Part shown: positions 1-10,623 of the stretch, piece by piece | Layout: each line of letters begins with the position of its first letter | Numbering within the stretch: position 1 is the first letter of the stretch | Source of the DNA: an uncultured Collinsella sp. | GTDB taxonomy: Bacteria > Actinomycetota > Coriobacteriia > Coriobacteriales > Coriobacteriaceae | DNA: 41,168 bases | Assembly: GCA_947507155.1 (NCBI GenBank) | Contig: CANNOC010000021.1 | Location: 1-41,168, forward strand | Reading direction: 5' to 3' | Made by a program: the position numbers and the translations under genes | The notes under the pieces: model-generated | The model's input: only the letters and a program-made list of their open reading frames with translations | Told to the model about the DNA's origin: nothing | Database searches by the model: none

Positions 1-3
1 GGG

Positions 4-45
4 TAGTCATTGGGGACGTTCTTAAATGACTGGTTGTTTGAGACG
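4..45. repeat. Partial copy of a palindromic intergenic repeat
   Basis: The block starting TAGTCATTGGGGACGTTC and continuing into AAATGACTGGTTGTT matches the left half of the fuller palindrome at 1099-1156 in the same orientation. The right arm is not recognisable here. I take it as a degraded or edge copy of a dispersed repeat family. Confidence 0.5.
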
Positions 46-113
46 ACCTTTGGATTATGGCTGTTTGAGGCCATCTGACATCTCTGGAAAGGGCTCCTTA
101 GAGGATCGTGTTC

Positions 114-331
114 AAAAAATGGCAAATATGAGTACTGCTACTTGTTTAGTAACAGCGATTTTAATCATTTCAGGGATCATTCAACGCCCCAAGCGCCCGC
201 AGACGGCGTTATTCCTCCCCATATGTTCAATAAAAGAGACGCCTAATGGTATTAAATCTCATCAGGGACCTCATTTTTGAACAAAATAAATGCAACCATA
301 ATGGCAACAGTACTCATATTTGCCCTTTTTT
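114..331. repeat. 24-bp inverted repeat around a 170-bp AT-rich spacer
   Basis: The left arm (114-137, core GGCAAATATGAGTACTG) and the right arm (308-331, core CAGTACTCATATTTGCC) are reverse complements over 24 bases with one mismatch. The spacer 138-307 holds no convincing gene: the reading frame across it has no ribosome binding site and is unlike any protein I know. It may be a non-autonomous mobile element or a transcribed hairpin. Nothing else is visible in 1-340. Confidence 0.6.
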
Positions 332-349
332 GCACACAGCCCTCCAGAA

Positions 350-430
350 TAGTCGTTAGGGACGACTCAAAATGGCAATTCCGGCACTTAGACACTCTTT
401 TCTTGAATGACTAGTTGTTAAAGAACACTC
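350..430. repeat. Diverged copy of the TAGTCRTT palindromic repeat
   Basis: TAGTCGTTAGGGACGA near 352 and TGAATGACTAGTTGTTAAAG near 405-423 match the left arm and centre of the 1099-1156 palindrome, but unrelated bases separate them. This looks like a repeat copy with an insertion. The stretch 430-660 otherwise shows only the palindrome at 442-470 and no gene. Confidence 0.4.
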
Positions 431-441
431 AGCGACTACTC

Positions 442-470
442 CAATTCGCGACACACTGTGTCGCGAATTG
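442..470. repeat. Perfect 29-bp palindrome
   Basis: CAATTCGCGACACA and TGTGTCGCGAATTG pair perfectly around one central C. No T-run follows on either strand, so it is not a standard intrinsic terminator. It could be an operator or a repeat relic. The ATTCGCG core recurs in the direct repeats near 35.0 and 36.1 kb, which may be chance. Confidence 0.55.
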
Positions 471-660
471 AGCTGTTCTCACCACCGAAGACCGGTGAAA
501 GCTCCTGACCAGAATCTCGATAGTTTGTTAAAGTGCCCCCTCTGCAGGTTCAATGAGCGCTCATGTTCCAGACTGGAAAGCGAAGAAATATCGAAGCCAT
601 CGATGCTCATTTCCTATCGAAAAAACTAGTCAATACACGCTAATTAGCTTGATAAACTGC

Positions 661-690
661 TTGTATTTTTGTCTACAAAACTGTATACAA
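661..690 (+). promoter_or_regulatory. Promoter with nested dyads ahead of the RHH gene
   Basis: TTGTAT (661-666) and TATACA (684-689) are separated by 17 bp, like a sigma-70-type promoter. TTGTAT (661-666) and ATACAA (685-690) form an outer inverted repeat, and TTTTGT/ACAAAA (667-680) an inner one. Dyads over the promoter would suit autorepression by the small DNA-binding protein encoded 54 bp downstream. The promoter call is from sequence; the repression is inference. Confidence 0.5.
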
Positions 691-743
691 AAAGAGATTC
701 CGAGAACCAGCGCTCGACATTATGTCAATCGATAGGGGGCGCT

Positions 744-1010
744 ATGGACGCTAAGCAGCTCGAAAAGATGATGGGGTTTGCCCCCGGAGAGTTGGAGAAA
801 GCCGCGGAGGCATACGAAAAAGATAAGTGGCCGAAGGGTCGCACCATCAAGCTGGGAAGACCGCCGATCTCTGATGAGCCAAGCATTGTTTTATCGGCAC
901 GTGTGGGTGAGTCGGTTCTTGATGCGTTTGACGCAAAAGCAAAGCGCCATGGGCAGACACGCACAGAGCGACTCAGGGAGCTCATCACGATCGATGCAAT
1001 GATTGCCTAG
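744..1010 (+). CDS. Ribbon-helix-helix (CopG-like) antitoxin-type protein, 88 aa
   Basis: The start is the ATG at 744, preceded by the AGGGGG ribosome binding site; an upstream in-frame extension has none. The C-terminal half (about residues 52-86) has the beta-strand plus two-helix pattern of ribbon-helix-helix proteins: a short strand (SIVLSAR), an acidic helix with LDAFDAKAKRHG, then TRTERLRELI. The N-terminus is a charged helix with a WPKGR stretch. Such proteins are usually antitoxins that autorepress, but no toxin gene lies on either side: dus is convergent at 1158 and upstream is non-coding. It is therefore either an orphan antitoxin or a small repressor. Nested dyads in its promoter (661-690) fit autoregulation. 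Confident as a gene, moderate on fold. Confidence 0.7.
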   Translation: MDAKQLEKMMGFAPGELEKAAEAYEKDKWPKGRTIKLGRPPISDEPSIVLSARVGESVLDAFDAKAKRHGQTRTERLRELITIDAMIA

Positions 1011-1031
1011 TTATCCACCGAGCCCAAAGAC

Positions 1032-1084
1032 GTACGCCAGCATCCAAAATCGACATTTTTCGACATCTTTGGATGCTGGCGTAC
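1032..1084. terminator. Perfect 17-bp stem-loop downstream of the RHH gene
   Basis: GTACGCCAGCATCCAAA (1032-1048) is exactly complementary to 1068-1084, with a 19-base loop containing two copies of TCGACAT. It lies 22 bp after the RHH stop and may end transcription. A strong U-tract is missing, so a REP-like repeat is equally possible. Confidence 0.5.
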
Positions 1085-1098
1085 GGTATTTTGCAACA

Positions 1099-1156
1099 TA
1101 GTCATTCGGGACGTTCTTTTAAATGACTAGTCGTTAAAGTGCGTCCCCAACGACTA
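1099..1156. repeat. 58-bp imperfect palindrome, fullest copy of the TAGTCRTT family
   Basis: TAGTCATTCGGGACGTTC on the left mirrors the right arm ending in CGTCCCCAACGACTA around a central TGACTAGTCG. It ends two bases before the dus stop codon, so it may serve as the dus terminator on the minus strand. Related fragments lie at 4-45 and 350-430. Confidence 0.65.
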
Positions 1157-1157
1157 A

Positions 1158-2111
1158 CTAGCCGTGGAAGCGGGCTATGGGCGCAAGTGGCTGTTCGCGA
1201 AAGACGCGCTCGACGGCGGCGCGGTATTCGTCGACCTTTTTGGTCTTGCGTACGAGCTTGTGAACGGTAGCGGGGTCGGCGAAGGCGCATTTGGCGTAGA
1301 ACCACCACTCCTTCATACGAAAGACCGCGTTGCCGCCAATCTCCTCTGCATATGCCGCAAACAACGTGTCGTGGAAGCGCTGCAGCTCAGCAACCGTTGC
1401 AGCAGGGCCGCCCTTGACCATGCGAGCAAGCGCGGGGTTCGCGAGCAGGCCGCGTCCCAGCATTACATGGCGCGTGCCGGGATAGGCCTCCACTAGCGCG
1501 TCCATATCCTCAAGATCGAAAATGTCGCCGTTATAGGCCACGGGGAACGGCGCGCGTTCCAGCGTCTCGCCGTAAAACTCCTTGCGCGGCGATCCCGTAT
1601 AGCGGTCCTTTTGCACGCGCGGGTGCACGATCAGCTCTGCCAACGGCATGCGGCAATACAGATCGAGCACACGCTCGTATTCGTCGTCGCTCTCAAGCCC
1701 CAGCCTGGTCTTGACCGATACCGGCAACGGTGACCGCTCGCACACATCGCTCAAGAACACCTCGAGTTCATCGAGATTGCGCAAAAAGCCCGATCCTTTA
1801 CCCTTGGCAACAACCGTACCCGAGGGGCAGCCAAGGTTGAGATTGACCTCGCGGTAGCCCATGTCGGCGAGCACCTGTGCCGCCCATACAAACTCGTCCG
1901 CGTTCTTAGACATCAGCTGAGGCACTACGTTGAGCCCCTGGTTATTGGCAGGATCAATCTCCTTAAACGCCTTGCCGCCAAAGCGGTTTCCCACCCGCGG
2001 CGGCGGCAAAAACGGCGTGTAGTAGCAGTCGAGCGCACCAAAGCACTCCGCATGCACGCGGCGGAACACATGTCCGGTAATCCCCTCCATAGGGGCCAGC
2101 GATAGAATCAT
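1158..2111 (-). CDS. dus: tRNA-dihydrouridine synthase
   Basis: This 317-aa protein is of normal length for the Dus family, FMN enzymes that reduce uridines in the tRNA D-loop with NAD(P)H. The N-terminus carries the FMN-phosphate loop motif APMEGIT (residues 6-12). The NLNLGCPSG motif (90-98) holds the catalytic cysteine C95, the general acid that protonates uracil. K134 in VKTRLG and H163 in VHPR match the conserved FMN and substrate contacts. The TIM barrel spans about residues 1-235, with a helical C-terminal tRNA-binding domain. The ATG at 2111 has only a weak AG-rich leader. The gene stands alone, convergent with the RHH gene. Which D-loop position it modifies cannot be read from sequence. 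Confidence 0.93.
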   Translation of the reverse strand: MILSLAPMEGITGHVFRRVHAECFGALDCYYTPFLPPPRVGNRFGGKAFKEIDPANNQGLNVVPQLMSKNADEFVWAAQVLADMGYREVNLNLGCPSGTVVAKGKGSGFLRNLDELEVFLSDVCERSPLPVSVKTRLGLESDDEYERVLDLYCRMPLAELIVHPRVQKDRYTGSPRKEFYGETLERAPFPVAYNGDIFDLEDMDALVEAYPGTRHVMLGRGLLANPALARMVKGGPAATVAELQRFHDTLFAAYAEEIGGNAVFRMKEWWFYAKCAFADPATVHKLVRKTKKVDEYRAAVERVFREQPLAPIARFHG

Positions 2112-2135
2112 CTACTCTTCTCTCATATCAACGAA

Positions 2136-2200
2136 TGCGACAAGGAGGCCGTCCCTTTGTCACATGCATTATGCCTTGTGCTTCAGATGATTCACAAGGC
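2136..2200. repeat. Two small hairpins upstream of dus
   Basis: 2136-2164 is an imperfect palindrome built on GACAAGG and CCTTTGTC, resembling the 33-bp palindrome at 10586-10618. 2173-2200 is an exact 8-bp stem (GCCTTGTG/CACAAGGC) with a 12-base loop. They lie in the 544-bp gene-poor stretch 2112-2655, which otherwise holds the large element at 2251-2432 and the promoter of the next gene. Confidence 0.4.
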
Positions 2201-2250
2201 AGAGGTAGCTACTTGACGATAATCACCCTTCCATCCGTCGCCTCACGCAA

Positions 2251-2432
2251 CGAAGGTGAATGCTTTTCCGCGAAGTGAACGAGTAAAATCGGACCCCCGA
2301 AGCATCGACACTTTTGGAAGGCCAATTCCTGCGGTTTTATCACTCAAATCCTGCGGTTTTTGCATCCAAAAGTGCGAATGCTTCAGAGGTCCAGAATAGG
2401 TCGTTCACTTCTCGGGAAACCATTCACCTTCG
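2251..2432. repeat. 182-bp palindromic element, copy A
   Basis: Arms of about 68 bp, beginning CGAAGGTGAATGC and ending GCATTCACCTTCG-like, are imperfect reverse complements around a centre with two direct copies of TCCTGCGGTTTT. The arms include GTGAACGA and CCCCGAAGCATCGACA, which recur in copy B (3836-4012). The centre of B is the reverse complement of this one, so A and B are inverted relative to each other. No protein is encoded. It looks like a MITE or large REP element. Confidence 0.75.
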
Positions 2433-2655
2433 ATTTGCTGGCGCTCACAAACAGCGAGAGGCTGTCCCGCGACAGCCCCCTTGCGCGTCATTCGCCCCAT
2501 GACAGCGGCTCCATGCTCCAAAAACGACGTTCATGATCACGACGACCGCCAACAGCACGCTGTTGACCGCTATGTCTGAACAACAGACACCCTCCACTCA
2601 TCTATACTCAAGAGCGTGCGCGCATCGCCCAAAAACGATGAGAGTCGAGGCCCCC

Positions 2656-3789
2656 ATGCAGCAGCTCACCGAACGAGAAAAGAAACGCATCCAGCGGTAC
2701 TGCACATACCCCAAGATAGCAGCGACCGCACTCGTCATGTCGTTCGTAGCGTGTCTGTTGATGTTGCCGCTCCAAATGATCAACGATATCGCGTTCCACC
2801 AAAAGGAATTCCAACCCGCGGGCATATATACCGCCATCGCACTCACCGTAATCGAACTCGCCATCTTTTGCTATTGCGCTCTTGCGCCGCGCTTTGGAAT
2901 GCAGGGCAAACAGTGGAAGGAGCTGCAGAGCAGGCTTGCGGTAGCCCAGAACAACAAAGACCGCTCCGCGGAGGTCGCCAGCGTGCTCGCCGCGCAAGCT
3001 ACCGGCCGCCTGCTCAAGAACAGCGATAACGATGTTGCGCGCAACCTGAGCGGCGCCGCAGAGATTGCCGGCGCCGTAGGGGCAGTTGCCACCGCGGCAG
3101 ACGTGCTAGCCGAAACCTCGAGCAATGCCGAGGCCATGGCAAACGCATACGGCGTGACGATTCCAAGCGTCAAGAAGCAAATCATAGCTCTCGCGGTGGT
3201 GCCCGTCATTGTGCTGCTTGGCGTCTACATCCCGCAGTTTATCCAGGGAAATAACGAGCTTCAGGCAAGAAAGGCTGCAGCCGCCGAGCAGCTCGCCATC
3301 GCGCAAGATGCCTTGGAGCCCGTGTGCGAACGCGTCGCGGCAGACGACCCATACGAGTCGTATCACGACTACGGCTACCGCATTATCGGCTATCTGCGCG
3401 ATAATGACCTCGGCGCTCAAGCAGCCTATGTCTACCTTTCTTTTGATGCAGACGGCATGCTCACGGACGTCGATTACACCAGTCAGATCGACCCCGAGGC
3501 AAGCCTTGCAGACAACCTCGCCCGCGCCGAGCAGGACATCGCGACGCTCTGTGCCCCGCTCAACGGGTTGGACATCTCCGTTGCCACACCGGGCCTCCTC
3601 ACGCCATGCAGCCTGTCGGATGAATTTAAGCAGGCATTTTTAGCCGGCTCCCTATATGAAGAAATCAGCATCAAGACGGAGGGCGAATCCATCAGGTCGT
3701 ACTACGCCTTTGACACCGAGCCCAAAGAAGAGTTCGACGAATACACCCATCCGGAAATTAGGCTCATGCTCTCTGCAAAGAAGAACTAA
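2656..3789 (+). CDS. Hypothetical membrane protein with three predicted helices
   Basis: I do not recognise this 377-aa protein. I chose ATG 2656 because GAGG lies five bases upstream and a TATACT -10-like element sits at 2603-2608; a frame open from 2533 would begin upstream of that promoter. Two N-terminal hydrophobic helices (about 20-42 and 56-77) are followed by an alanine-rich cytoplasmic-looking segment with coiled-coil character (about 80-170). A third helix (175-196) leads to an acidic C-terminal domain of about 180 residues with repeated YDYGYR/DY-type aromatic-acidic stretches. There is no signal peptide or known enzymatic motif. It stands alone, flanked by inverted copies of the same palindromic element. 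Confidence 0.75.
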   Translation: MQQLTEREKKRIQRYCTYPKIAATALVMSFVACLLMLPLQMINDIAFHQKEFQPAGIYTAIALTVIELAIFCYCALAPRFGMQGKQWKELQSRLAVAQNNKDRSAEVASVLAAQATGRLLKNSDNDVARNLSGAAEIAGAVGAVATAADVLAETSSNAEAMANAYGVTIPSVKKQIIALAVVPVIVLLGVYIPQFIQGNNELQARKAAAAEQLAIAQDALEPVCERVAADDPYESYHDYGYRIIGYLRDNDLGAQAAYVYLSFDADGMLTDVDYTSQIDPEASLADNLARAEQDIATLCAPLNGLDISVATPGLLTPCSLSDEFKQAFLAGSLYEEISIKTEGESIRSYYAFDTEPKEEFDEYTHPEIRLMLSAKKN

Positions 3790-3835
3790 AGGCTTACGCT
3801 CTAATTGCCGCTCGCAAACATCGTCTATATCTCGA

Positions 3836-4012
3836 GGTCTAATACTTTTCCGAGAAGTGAACGGCTGTATTTGGACCCCCGAAGCATCGACATTTTTAGA
3901 CGCCAAAACCGCAGGATTCAACGATCAAAACCGCGGGAAATTGCATCACAAAAGTGCCGATGCTTCGGGGGTCCATTTTCACTCGTTCACTTCTCGGAAA
4001 AGTATTAGACCC
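3836..4012. repeat. 177-bp palindromic element, copy B
   Basis: Left arm GGTCTAATACTTTTCCGAG and right arm CTCGGAAAAGTATTAGACC are exact complements at the ends and stay imperfectly complementary for about 70 bp. It shares GAAGTGAACG, GGACCCCCGAAGCATCGACA and a CAAAACCGCAGGATT centre with copy A, inverted. It begins 46 bp after the membrane-protein stop codon and may also end its transcript. Confidence 0.75.
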
Positions 4013-4060
4013 CGATTTCGCAAGGGTCTCAATGAGACAAAATGACCGTCCCTTGTCACA

Positions 4061-7312
<3,252 letters not shown>

Positions 7313-7425
7313 GGACGGCAACCTCTCCCACGTGGGCGCGCTCGCCCGCTCTCCCCCACAGTTCGCATTTGATGCGGTTTTTCCTACCCCATCTTGTCAT
7401 TGTCATACTCGCCGCTCAAAAGGCC

Positions 7426-9117
7426 TTACTTTTCCAATCCACACGGCATCACGTTATCGCTACCGCGATGGTCTTTAGTCACAGCAGCAAAGAAGCGATA
7501 GCCACCCGAGAAGTTATAGCAGTCAAAACCGTACTGAGCGAGGATGCGGCAGCCAATGTAGCTGCGAAGACCACTTTGGCAAATAACATAAACAGGCTTT
7601 GTCACGTCAAGCTCCCCCAAGCGAGCACGCAAGTCATCGACGGGAATGTTCACAAAGCCGTCGATATGTCCGCGGTCATACTCGCCAACCATACGGACAT
7701 CGAGCAGCTGCACACTACCATCGCGCGGCAGATCCGGTTCCTGCTCCCAATGCCACTGCTTGAGCATGCCCGAGCCCACGTTTTCGATCAAAAAACCGGC
7801 CATGTTCACCGGGTCTTTCGCCGAAGAATATGTCGGCGCATAAGCCAAATCCAAATCCTTGAGCTTATCGGCCCGAATACCGGCCTGGATTGCCGTCGCC
7901 AGCACATCGATGCGCTTGTCCACGCCATCGATGCCCACAATCTGCGCGCCCAGCAGACGCAAGGTTTCCCTCTCAAACACAACTTTCATGGTCATGGGCG
8001 TGGCCCCGGGATAATAACCCGCATGCGATCCAGGTGACAGCACTACGTTCTCGTAATCGATTCCCGCCGCACGCGCTGCCTTCACAGAAAGGCCCGTGCT
8101 CGCAGCTGTCAAGTCGAACACTTTGATTACCGAAGAACCCAGCGAGCCCTGATAGCGACTGTCTAAGCCACAAATCACGTCGGCGACGATACGTCCCTGC
8201 TTATTAGCGGGGCCTGCAAGGGAAATCACCGCGTCCTCGCCCGTCACCTGATGCTTGACCTGCACGGCATCACCCACGGCATATACGTCAGGAGCAGACG
8301 TCTCCATGCGGTCGTTCACCACAATGGAGCCCTTGATGCCCAGTTCGATACCAGCTTTCTTTGCCAAATGGCTCTCGGGCGCAACGCCGATAGCGAGTAG
8401 CACCATATCGGCCATAATGGAATCATCGCCCGCCACATGTGTGACCACACGGCCATCGGCCTCCTCAAAGCCCGTAACGTCGGCACGAAGGCGCAGGTCA
8501 ATGCCATGCTCGCGGACCTCTGCATGAAGCAGCGTCGCCATGTCGTAGTCCAGGTTGTTCATCAACTGCCCGGGGCGCTGCAAAAGCGTCACCTCGAGAC
8601 CCAAGCCACGCAGGTTCTCGGCAGCCTCAACACCGATAAAGCCGCCACCGATCACCACGGCGCTCCTCGGCTCATGCTCTTGCACATAACCATGAATGTG
8701 CAGCGTGTCCTCTACCGTTCGAAGGCTAAAGATCTTATCCAAATCGATTCCCGGAAGAGCGGGGCGAATGGGATGCGCGCCTGGCGAAAGAATCAGCTTG
8801 TCATATGTCTCGACAAATTCCTCGCCGGTGAGCAGGTCGCGAACGTCAACCGTATGCACATCGGGATGAATGGCGATCACCTCGTGGCTCGTCTTCACGG
8901 TAATGCGGAATCGATTCCAAAAGCCCTCGGGCGATTGCAGCGTGAGCGCAGATTCCTCCTCAATCACGCCGCCAATAAAGTATGGCAATCCGCAGTTAGC
9001 ATAGGAGACATAACCTGTGCGCTCAAAAACGACAATCTCCGCCTGCTCGTCAAGCCTGCGCAAGCGCGCTGCCGCCGATGCACCGCCAGCAACGCCCCCC
9101 ACGATAACCACCTTCAT
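7426..9117 (-). CDS. CoA-disulfide reductase with C-terminal rhodanese domain
   Basis: This 563-aa flavoprotein belongs to the pyridine nucleotide-disulfide oxidoreductases. The N-terminal FAD fold shows GGVAGGASAA, and the SYANCGLPY motif near residue 43 holds the single redox cysteine of CoA-disulfide and CoA-persulfide reductases. A second Rossmann motif (VVIGGGFIGVEAAE, about 155) binds NAD(P)H, and YAVGDA (about 280) contacts FAD. The last ~100 residues are a rhodanese domain with active-site loop CQSGLRS. Such fusions reduce CoA-persulfides or polysulfides, or CoA disulfide. It starts two bases after the rhodanese gene stop, so the two are co-transcribed. Exact substrate (CoA disulfide or persulfide) is not decided by sequence. 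Confidence 0.88.
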   Translation of the reverse strand: MKVVIVGGVAGGASAAARLRRLDEQAEIVVFERTGYVSYANCGLPYFIGGVIEEESALTLQSPEGFWNRFRITVKTSHEVIAIHPDVHTVDVRDLLTGEEFVETYDKLILSPGAHPIRPALPGIDLDKIFSLRTVEDTLHIHGYVQEHEPRSAVVIGGGFIGVEAAENLRGLGLEVTLLQRPGQLMNNLDYDMATLLHAEVREHGIDLRLRADVTGFEEADGRVVTHVAGDDSIMADMVLLAIGVAPESHLAKKAGIELGIKGSIVVNDRMETSAPDVYAVGDAVQVKHQVTGEDAVISLAGPANKQGRIVADVICGLDSRYQGSLGSSVIKVFDLTAASTGLSVKAARAAGIDYENVVLSPGSHAGYYPGATPMTMKVVFERETLRLLGAQIVGIDGVDKRIDVLATAIQAGIRADKLKDLDLAYAPTYSSAKDPVNMAGFLIENVGSGMLKQWHWEQEPDLPRDGSVQLLDVRMVGEYDRGHIDGFVNIPVDDLRARLGELDVTKPVYVICQSGLRSYIGCRILAQYGFDCYNFSGGYRFFAAVTKDHRGSDNVMPCGLEK

Positions 9118-9119
9118 AG

Positions 9120-9440
9120 TTAACGCACCACCTTTCCGCTGTAGCTATTGATTCCGCCGATGTTCTTCACGTTGACGTAGCCCGCACGCTGAAGAAAGCT
9201 CGCAGCGCGACCGCTACGAGCGCCACTCAGGCAATGCACGAACAGAGGCGTATCCTTCTTTGGATACTTGACAAGCACGCGATTGACGCCATCGAGGGGA
9301 ATGTTGATGGCACCGGGGATATGTCCCTGCCGATACTCATCGGCGCCACGCACATCGATCAACACCGCACCTTCGGTCGCACGGCACTCTTCAACACCTT
9401 TGTTGATATCCACCCCAGCAAATAGATTGAACAATCCCAT
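9120..9440 (-). CDS. Single-domain rhodanese sulfurtransferase
   Basis: A 106-aa rhodanese-like protein. It has the usual DVR(G)ADEYRQGHIPGAINIP stretch and an active-site loop HCLSGARSG whose cysteine would carry a persulfide. It lacks a signal peptide, so it is cytoplasmic. AAAGGAGC lies just upstream of the ATG. The next gene is the CoA-disulfide reductase with its own rhodanese domain, two bases away, and a Crp/Fnr regulator lies 152 bp upstream on the same strand. It probably passes sulfane sulfur to or from the reductase. Confidence 0.9.
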   Translation of the reverse strand: MGLFNLFAGVDINKGVEECRATEGAVLIDVRGADEYRQGHIPGAINIPLDGVNRVLVKYPKKDTPLFVHCLSGARSGRAASFLQRAGYVNVKNIGGINSYSGKVVR

Positions 9441-9508
9441 GATGAGCTCCTTTGCTCGCTTGCCCTATCGTTTGATGCCAGTGTGCCCGGAAGGCGCAGA
9501 CCGGTTCC

Positions 9509-9521
9509 GTGACCAAGTCAC
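9509..9521. promoter_or_regulatory. Candidate Crp/Fnr operator
   Basis: GTGAC-CAA-GTCAC is a perfect dyad between the Crp/Fnr gene and the rhodanese gene. Its arms resemble Crp-family half sites but the 3-bp spacing is shorter than the usual six. It lies about 70 bp upstream of the rhodanese start on the minus strand. Position makes it the best operator candidate; binding is inference. Confidence 0.3.
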
Positions 9522-9592
9522 CGTATGGGACAATTTTTTCTTAAGAGCGAGTGCCAGGCACTGGGCGGATAGGCACCATGGCAAAGCCATCG

Positions 9593-10258
9593 CTACGGCA
9601 GGCGTGTCAAACCGTCGACATCCAGAACAAGGATTCGCCCGCGCTTCACCTCGACAAGACCTTCATTGGCAAGACGACGCAGCACGCGCGTCACCGCCTC
9701 GCGGGCAGAGTTGATGTCACGCGCCAGCTCGTCTTGAGTGACCCGGAGCTCCATTGACCCCGTTGCCTGGCATCGCTCAACCAAATAGTCGGCAACACGC
9801 TGGTCGAGACGTCGGAAAAGCATCTGTTGGAGCACACGAACCACCTGAGAGTAGCGCCGCGCCTCCACTTCGAGCATAAAGACTTTGACGAAAATATTGT
9901 TGCTGGCAAGATGCTCGCAAACACCGATAGGCACAATAAGGAGCTCGGATTTCTCTGTTGCGGCAACCAACGTGCCAAAGGAGATTTGCCGAATTACGCA
10001 CGAAGCTGTTGTAACGCAGCACTCGCCGCACCCAATCCTAAAGAGCGTGACCTCCTTGCCTTCCTCGGAAAGGAGGCTGACGCGGACACCACCCTGAACG
10101 ATAAGGAACATGCCGGTACAGGAGCTATCGCTGCCTCCGATAAGCTGGCCGGCATCGAAGGTGCGCAAGGCGGCTTGCTCCAAAACGAGCGTCCTCTCGT
10201 CAGAAGACAGATGCGCCCAAAAAGGGAGCTTCTCTACAACGTTTTGCACCATGGTCAT
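9593..10258 (-). CDS. Crp/Fnr family regulator, cysteine-rich
   Basis: A 221-aa regulator. The cyclic-nucleotide-binding-like beta barrel spans about residues 10-125, and the C-terminal winged helix (about 150-215) contains TQDELARDINSAREAVTRVLRRL, the Crp recognition helix region. GGAG lies six bases before the ATG. Cysteines C47, C77, C80, C81 and C87 lie in the barrel, four of them in the stretch GCGECCVTTASC where cAMP-binding proteins have different residues. The pattern differs from the N-terminal four-cysteine cluster of E. coli FNR. Lying just upstream of rhodanese and CoA-disulfide reductase genes, it may sense persulfide, nitrosative or redox stress through these thiols. Confidence 0.88.
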   Translation of the reverse strand: MTMVQNVVEKLPFWAHLSSDERTLVLEQAALRTFDAGQLIGGSDSSCTGMFLIVQGGVRVSLLSEEGKEVTLFRIGCGECCVTTASCVIRQISFGTLVAATEKSELLIVPIGVCEHLASNNIFVKVFMLEVEARRYSQVVRVLQQMLFRRLDQRVADYLVERCQATGSMELRVTQDELARDINSAREAVTRVLRRLANEGLVEVKRGRILVLDVDGLTRLP

Positions 10259-10301
10259 CTGCGACTCCTTCTCCCATGGTCTAATCTATCAGGAATAATA
10301 G

Positions 10302-10472
10302 GGAGCAGCAAAAGTCAACTGTCGCAAGAATGACCTGTACCGCAAGATCATCACCGAGGGCCTTGAGATTGCCGACGAGCGCTTTAAGGCCAACGCTTTG
10401 GTCATCTTCCGTGAGACAGGGAACCGTCAGCACACCATCAAGGCCGTTATGCGTGCCCTTCTGGGTCTCTAG
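10302..10472 (+). pseudogene. C-terminal gene remnant, no start codon
   Basis: An open frame of 56 codons ends at TAG 10470-10472 and reads like real protein (for example LYRKIITEGLEIADERF and NALVIFRETG). It has no start codon or ribosome binding site, and TAG at 10299-10301 closes it upstream. I read it as the 3' end of a deleted gene of unknown identity. The surrounding 365 bp (10259-10623) holds nothing else except the palindrome at 10586. Confidence 0.4.
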
Positions 10473-10585
10473 GAGCCGTATCAATGGAAACTGTTTTGCC
10501 GGTGCCAGTGAGGAATGTTGGGAACCGCACAAAAACGAACGGGACGGCACGTCGCGTGGCGCACCATCCCGCACATGGCATTGAC

Positions 10586-10618
10586 AATGTGGCAAAGGGA
10601 CTGTCCCTTTGCCACATT
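10586..10618. terminator. Perfect 33-bp palindrome after the TlpA gene
   Basis: AATGTGGCAAAGGGAC pairs perfectly with GTCCCTTTGCCACATT around one T. It lies five bases beyond the stop of the minus-strand TlpA gene, suiting a terminator, though the U-tract is poor. Similar CAAAGGGAC/GTCCCTTTG blocks occur near 2140 and 4040, so it may belong to a dispersed repeat family. Confidence 0.55.
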
Positions 10619-10623
10619 CGAAC

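Noticed and set aside
26..280. An 84-codon plus-strand frame at the window start
   Set aside because: No ribosome binding site, no recognisable domain, and it runs through one arm of the 114/308 inverted repeat.
2533..2655. Upstream start for the membrane protein at 2533
   Set aside because: It lies upstream of the likely -10 element at 2603-2608 and lacks a ribosome binding site, whereas ATG 2656 has GAGG at proper spacing.
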